From JAYOFM01 sp038117225 (lineage in GTDB: Bacteria; Pseudomonadota; Alphaproteobacteria; Rhodospirillales; Casp-alpha2): 6,702 nucleotides of DNA. This document shows positions 6,236-6,702 of the stretch, in pieces. Below the pieces are notes generated by a model. It worked only from the letters and a program-made list of their open reading frames with translations, had not been told where the DNA came from and did not search any database. Position 1 is the first letter of the stretch; the number at the start of each line of letters is the position of its first letter. The DNA lies in assembly GCA_038117225.1 (NCBI GenBank), contig JAYOFM010000150.1, positions 1 to 6,702 on the forward strand. Reading direction: 5' to 3'. A program made the translations under genes and the position numbers.

Positions 6236-6702
6236 CACCCATTATCGTCGCCTTGATTTTGACGTCCGCGGCGTTGCATCCGCTACGCGAATACCTGATC
6301 AAGAAGGATGCCTCCCCGAAAGGGGTGACGCTGGCGGTGGTGTTCCAGTTCTGGATTTACGCCGGTATCGAGGTCTGGCTGCGCGGCCTGTCGCCGCTGG
6401 ATGCCTATCAGGTCTGGCCGATGATGCTGATATCCGGCGTCGGTCTGTTGTTTTATTATTGGTGCGTCGTGATGACGCTGCGTACGGGTGATCTTTCAAT
6501 TTACTATCCGATCACTCGATCATCGCCAATTTTCGTGGTCTTCGTCGGCTATCTGTTTCTCGGCCACACCTATTCCGCCAGCATGCTGGCCGGTATTGGC
6601 TTGGTGTTGGTGGCGGCATTTTCCCTGCAGTATAAACGCGGCGCGAGATTCTTCAGCCAACCCTTGACGCTGACCTTTGCTTTTCTCGCCATGTGCGGGC
6701 AC
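6232..6702 (+). CDS. EamA/DMT-family transporter, N-terminal part, cut by the window end
   Basis: The frame opens with ATG at 6232, overlapping the upstream stop as ATGA, and stays open for 157 codons to the right edge. The product starts MTPIIVALILTSAALHPLREYLIKK and is a membrane protein with hydrophobic segments near residues 2-15, 33-49, 62-82, 96-111, 116-131 and 141-155. The stretch LRTGDLSIYYPITRSSPIFVVFVGYLFLG (83-111), at the join between helices, followed by SASMLAGIGLVLVAAF, is typical of the first EamA repeat in drug/metabolite transporters, which move small metabolites across the inner membrane. A full member has about ten helices and 280-300 residues, so roughly half is seen. 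Substrate unknown. The four-base overlap implies translational coupling to the small exported protein, and probable membership of the transporter operon. Confidence 0.75.
   Translation, partial: MTPIIVALILTSAALHPLREYLIKKDASPKGVTLAVVFQFWIYAGIEVWLRGLSPLDAYQVWPMMLISGVGLLFYYWCVVMTLRTGDLSIYYPITRSSPIFVVFVGYLFLGHTYSASMLAGIGLVLVAAFSLQYKRGARFFSQPLTLTFAFLAMCGH

Noticed and set aside
5699..6238. Minus-strand frame opposite the small exported protein
   Set aside because: Considered as an alternative gene. The + strand frame has a signal peptide, an abutting start and an ATGA link, while the minus frame is Arg/His/Gly-rich with no visible motif.

Overview
The window reads as a stretch of an alphaproteobacterial-type chromosome. 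It is GC-rich, with GC-ending codons and tightly packed genes, all on the + strand. The taxon is an inference from composition and gene style; no marker gene is present. There are seven protein-coding genes, the first and last cut by the window edges, and I see no RNA genes, mobile elements or CRISPR arrays.

Layout: (1) 3-1619 is the 3' part of a fused corrinoid methyltransferase gene, with a UroD/MtaA/CmuA-like domain followed by a helical cap and a B12-binding domain. (2) 1620-1834 is a control-type intergenic region with two overlapping inverted repeats and a weak promoter-like pair. (3) 1835-5674 encodes a complete ABC importer of the phosphonate/phosphite (PhnCDE) family: ATPase, exported binding protein and two different permeases. 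A strong hairpin lies between the binding-protein and first permease genes, and a 17-bp tandem duplication lies between the two permease genes. (4) 5675-6235 is an unrecognised small exported protein that begins directly after the second permease's stop codon. (5) 6232-6702 is the start of an EamA/DMT-type membrane transporter, overlapping the previous gene by ATGA and running off the window.

How the parts may work together: the importer would bring in a solute, and the corrinoid protein next door could take a methyl group from that solute or a derivative. No C-P lyase, phosphonatase or phosphite dehydrogenase gene is visible, so the 'phosphonate' label describes the transporter family and not a demonstrated substrate. 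Two sequence details support caution. The binding protein keeps the STSG oxyanion-binding loop, but appears to have lost the two acidic residues that hold the amino group of 2-aminoethylphosphonate in E. coli PhnD. The UroD-like domain appears to lack the His-X-Cys half of the usual zinc site. The most interesting hypothesis is therefore an uptake-plus-demethylation module for an unidentified methylated compound; this is inference.
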